This document shows positions 24,101 to 27,448 of a stretch of DNA of 27,448 nucleotides, piece after piece. Origin of the DNA: Gonium pectorale (taxonomy: Eukaryota > Chlorophyta > Chlorophyceae > Chlamydomonadales > Volvocaceae); the NCBI GenBank assembly GCA_001584585.1, contig LSYV01000024.1:76514-103961 (forward strand). The letters run 5' to 3'. Position numbers and translations under genes: made by a program. The number at the start of each line of letters is the position of its first letter. The stretch's first letter is position 1. The notes under the pieces were generated by a model. It searched no databases. It was given only the letters and a program-made list of their open reading frames with translations, and was not told where the DNA came from.

Positions 24101-27100
24101 TGCGTCGAACGCCACCGCCTGCGCCAGCTTGCATCCACACCTCACCTCCACCTCCACATCTTGCATCCACACCTCACCTCCACCTCCACATCTTGCATCC
24201 ACACCTCACCTCCACCTCCACAGCTTGCATCCACACCTCACCTCACCTCCACATCTTGCATCCACACCTCACCTCACCTCCACATCTTGCATCCACACCT
24301 CACCTCACCTCCACATCTTGCATCCACACCTCACCTCACCTCCACATCTTGCATCCACACCTCACCTCACCTCCACATCTTGCATCCACATTCCGCCATA
24401 AAGGAGACACTGCGATTGGGGAGCCACACCTCACCTCCACATCTTGCATCCGCGGTGCATCACTCGCTGAGGCGCTCGCGGAGCCGGCTCAGCTTGCTAC
24501 CCGCCTGCCTGCTCGCGGACTCCCCTCTTTACCGCCTCCTCCCTACGGCCTGCTCGGCCTTGATTACTCCCTTGCTTGCTCAACCTCAGGCGCTCCCGGC
24601 GCATATCCGCCAAGGGGACCAGCCCATTCGGGTGCGGGCGCTGATCCTGGACGACGCAGAGGCCCAGGAGCTGCCGGCGCCACGGCAGCCGCTGCCAATG
24701 TCCGGAGGCAGCGCACAAGAGGACCTGGATGGTGGCGGCCGCGGAAGCGGAGGCGACGCTGCGGCGGCGGCTGCCGCTGCAGGCGCCCCGTGCGCCGGCG
24801 ACGAGGCGCAGCCTCAGCAGGCTCAGCCGCCGCCGAATCCGCAGCAGCCGCAGCAGCCGCAGCAGCCGCAGCAGCAGCGGCCCGGGGCGAGGGTGGAGGA
24901 GCTGCTGTGCGGTATGCGCAGCGGTCCTGGCGGCAACCCCGCCGTGCAGGTACGGGCGCATGGCCCGAGGGGCCCGAGGGGCGCGAGGGCGCGAGGGCTT
25001 GGGGCGGCGCCGGGAGAGGGGCATCGGGATGCTGACATGGCCCCCACGCACACAGCAGACATCCTACGGCAGGAGGGGGCGGGTGCTCGCTCCCGCGGGA
25101 GCCCTCCTCGCGCGTTCGTTTCTGCAGCTGCGATGCACTGGAAAGGGAGTCCAGGAGGGTTGACGGCATTGGAACCGACCTTGATGCGGCTGTGATGCAC
25201 TGGAAAGGGGATTGGAACCCACCCTGATGCGGCTGTGATGCACTGGAAAGGGGATTGGAACCCACCCTGATGCGGCTGTGATGCACTGGAAAGGGGATTG
25301 GAACCCACCCTGATGCGGCTGTGATGCGGGAAACCTCGGGACATCTGTGGGCTCGCTGTTGCTCCCTCCCGGCGGCTGCGGCGCAGCGGGGGGGGCGGCT
25401 GCCGTCTGGAATTGTGCCCTCGGCCTATGTGGCAAGGCGGGGCTTGGCAGGACTGCTAACTTGCCGCCTGTTATGGGTCCCGCAACTTTTAACCTTCAAT
25501 CGGGGGAACTCTTGATCTCCAGCACTCCTTATCTCCAGCACGATTCACTGCCGTCCCTCTGCACGGCGCGCTCGCAGATCCCGGTGTCCGCGCTGCTGTA
25601 CGGCCGGCCCACGGTTTTCTTCCGACTGCTGCCCGACTTCACGCTGGAGCTGGGGCTGGGCGAGCGGGAGGCGACGCCGCTGCACCCGCAGCCCTCCCAG
25701 CCGCTGCTGCAGTCGGCGGCGGCGGTCCTAGAGCTCCTGGCGGAGGGGAGCGGCAGCGGCGGCGCCGCCGCCGGAGGCGGCTTCGGGGGCGACGGCGCCG
25801 GGGACGAGGACTGGACTATGGAAGCCGCCAGCGGCGGCGGCGGTGGAGCCGGCGGTGGCGGCGGTGGCGGCGGTGGCAGGGGCGCGGCGGGGCGCTTTGG
25901 TGGTAGCGGCGGCGGCGCGCCCGACAGGGCCGGCGGCTCCGCCGGCGGCAAGTGGGTGCTCGTGGACGCCGAGGACGTGTCGCCGGCCCTGGCGGCGGCG
26001 GCGATTGTCGTACGGCGCCGCCACGCCGCCGGCGGCCGCCTGCAGACGACCGTGCTTAGGTCCAGCTCGGGCATCGTGGGCCGCAAGAAGCACCTGCCGC
26101 TGCCCCCGCAGATCCTCGAGGTGCGGTGGGCGTTCCCGACTGTGTGGAGACTCCCAATTTGCCATGCAGTGGAGTCCCCATCGCGGGATCCCCGGTGCCC
26201 AGTCACTTGAATGGCATGAAGCTTGCGTAGGAGAACTGTGTGAAGGAGAGACAGCAGATCTGTGCATTGCGTCCCGCATGCTTGCCTGCAGCCCCCCAGC
26301 AGTCGCTGACGTCGAAGCTTTGCAGGTCGCCTTCAACTCCACCAAGACCGCCGTTCCTCCTCCTACTGAGTATGCGATTCGGTGTCCGCGACGCGACCCG
26401 TTTCCCTTTCTTTACTACCCGCCAGCAGTGCATCCGGCTCTCTCTTACCCTTTTACCACCTCTTACCCTAGTTCACGCATGCTGGTCCCGCTCCCCCCCC
26501 CCCACACACCGTGTGCAGGCACTGCCGCGAGGGCAGCGCGAGGGCGAGAAGCCCGTGCGAGTTCGGGTGCTGCTCCTGACCAGCGCCGCCGCGCAGCCGC
26601 CAATGCCGCAACAGCAACAGCAGCAGCCGCTGCTGGCGCAGCTGCCGCTGCCCAGCTGCGCCGCGCCGGCCGGGCCGCCGGCGGAGGCAGGGGCGGGGCC
26701 AGCCGACGCTGCGACGACGCCGACCACGGTTTCGCTCCCGCTCCCGCGGGCCGAGCACGGGGCGGCCTCCACTGCGTCCCCTCCCCCCGCTGCGGATAAT
26801 CCGAGCCCCGACGGCGGCACCTCGCAACCTCCTGAGTCGGCGGCGCCGATGACCGTCGCCACCGCCGCCACCGCCGCCACCGGGTACGAACGGAGGGACG
26901 ACGTCATCCCCGCTGCTGGTGATGTCGGCGGCGGTGCCACCGCCGCCGCCACCGCCGCCGCCGCAGGCGCCGCCAGCCAGCTGGTGGTGGCGGAGGAGCT
27001 GGATGTGCTGGTGGGACGCACAGGCTCCCACGGCTGTCCGTCCCTGCAACTGCCCGTAACGGCCACGATGTGGAACCGGCCGTTGCTCTTCTTCGCTCTG

Positions 27101-27448
27101 CAGCCGTTTGGAACCGTGGATCTCATCCTGGGTGACGTCGTCAGCGGCGCGCCGCCGGGCCGGACCGCCGCGGGCGAGGCGGCGGCCGAGGCGGCGACGG
27201 CGGCTGGCGGCGGCGAGGCAGCTGGCGGCACGGCGGGAAGTGGCGGCGGCGGTGGCAATGGGAGGAGGAGGCGGCGGGTTGCTGTGGTTGAGGAGGATGA
27301 GGAGTCGGAGACGGGCGGTTACGGGAGCGACGAGGAGATGAGCAGCAGCAGCAGTGCGGGCGCCGATGCGCCGCGGCGGGCGCAGGCGCGGCGTGCCAAG
27401 CGACGGCGCGGCGCGGGCGGCAGGTTCAGCGCCGCCGCAGCGGCGACG
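21158..27448 (+). CDS. low-complexity protein with internally duplicated module (3' end beyond window)
   Basis: Not recognised. Exons 21158-21244, 21680-23818, 24590-24949, 25578-26120 and 26519 to the window end are all joined in phase 0, giving at least 1353 residues. The ATG at 21158 follows an in-frame TAG at 21140. Residues 30 to about 690 are mostly Pro, Ala, Ser and Gly rich with poly-Pro and poly-Ala runs. A module occurs twice. The first part reads KYLVLPTEIAQ then ALPAHIRQGDQPIRVRALIL (about 731-762), and in copy two KHLPLPPQILE then ALPRGQREGEKPVRVRVLLL (about 1033-1063). The second part reads IPVSALLYGRPTVFFRLLPD, and in copy two LPVTATMWNRPLLFFALQPF, each followed by a hydrophobic strand. 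A Gln, Ala or Gly rich linker separates the two parts in each copy. An acidic patch near 1297 and a basic ARRAKRRRGAGGR near 1335 suggest a nuclear protein. The first part faintly recalls the start of plant B3 DNA-binding domains, but this is not established. Confidence 0.7.
24129..24390 (+). repeat. 31/32-bp minisatellite in gene 5 intron 2
   Basis: Nine tandem units begin with TTGCATCCACACCTCACC at 24129, 24161, 24193, 24225, 24256, 24287, 24318, 24349 and 24380. The first four are spaced 32 bases and the later ones 31. They carry the internal words ACCTCC and ACCTCACC. A degraded extra unit lies at about 24424-24451. Intron limits are 23819-24589. Confidence 0.95.
25128..25329 (+). repeat. 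43-bp minisatellite in gene 5 intron 3
   Basis: Nearly identical units of exactly 43 bases start with GATGCGGCTGTGATGCAC at 25183, 25226 and 25269. A partial unit starts at 25312 and a diverged longer unit (about 25128-25182) precedes the array. Intron limits are 24950-25577. Confidence 0.95.
26370..26518 (+). repeat. dispersed intronic repeat, copy 3, with intron-like ends
   Basis: This starts GTATGCGATTCGGTG and ends GTGTGCAG, exactly at the acceptor used by gene 5 exon 5. It forms the 3' 149 bases of intron 26121-26518. Its C run plus CACACA block before the acceptor matches that after copy 1. Only the first 50 or so bases align well to copy 2. Confidence 0.65.

Noticed and set aside
24129..24390. 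CRISPR-like spacing of repeated 18-base words
   Set aside because: The units are contiguous and near-identical throughout with no unique spacers, so it is a minisatellite in a eukaryotic intron.
23740..25035. Open frame reading through the 31/32-bp minisatellite
   Set aside because: The frame encodes only His, Thr, Ser and Pro repeats from the array, and the GTGAGG donor at 23819 ends the real exon.
26326..26369. Possible extra exon of gene 5 between 26121 and 26518
   Set aside because: It has an acceptor and a GTATGC donor, but its 44 bases would break the frame and lead to an early stop in the next exon. Direct joining of 26120 to 26519 matches the other module copy.
24590..26600. B3 DNA-binding domain for the duplicated module of gene 5
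   Set aside because: The LVLP-like start and a following ALP resemble B3 domains, but the later B3 hallmark strands are not seen, so I did not assign it.

Overview
The window looks like nuclear DNA of a volvocine green alga (a relative of Chlamydomonas, Gonium or Volvox). The signs are very GC-rich coding sequence, many short introns with GTGAGT-like donors and GCAG acceptors, TGTAA motifs downstream of genes, (CA)n and minisatellite repeats in introns, an octotricopeptide-repeat (OPR) protein, and proteins interrupted by Ala, Gly, Pro and Gln runs. No bacterial-type operon, tRNA, rRNA or CRISPR array was seen. Species cannot be read from the sequence.

Five spliced genes account for most of the window. 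Gene 1 (minus strand, 436-3472, running off the left edge) encodes the N-terminal 306 residues of malic enzyme in eight exons. An 849-bp head-to-head intergenic region (3473-4321) separates it from gene 2 (plus, 4322-8568), a four-exon OPR protein of about 1076 residues that is probably a chloroplast or mitochondrial RNA factor. Gene 3 (plus, 9988-13496) encodes a 428-residue zinc alcohol dehydrogenase of the cinnamyl-alcohol-dehydrogenase type in ten exons, with a presequence-like extension. Gene 4 (plus, 14970-20465) encodes a SirB1-like protein (transglutaminase-like fold plus TPR) in nine exons, with a large disordered insert and one GC-AG intron. Gene 5 (plus, 21158 to beyond 27448) encodes a very low-complexity protein of unknown function, at least 1353 residues long, that contains an ancient internal duplication with one shared intron position.

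All splice junctions were chosen by hand so that reading phase and family alignment agree. For genes 2, 4 and 5 the chosen ATG is the first one after an in-frame stop. In gene 1 the catalytic Tyr, Arg and Lys fall at exactly the spacing known for malic enzymes, which supports the splicing. The five genes are not an operon and no joint pathway is evident. Genes 1 to 3, and possibly 4, have presequence-like N-termini, so organelle location is a common theme, but only as an inference.

The most unusual structures are in the introns: a dispersed repeat shared by introns of genes 1 and 5, with intron-like ends in two copies; a separate repeat of about 100 bp found in two introns of gene 3; and two different minisatellites in consecutive introns of gene 5.
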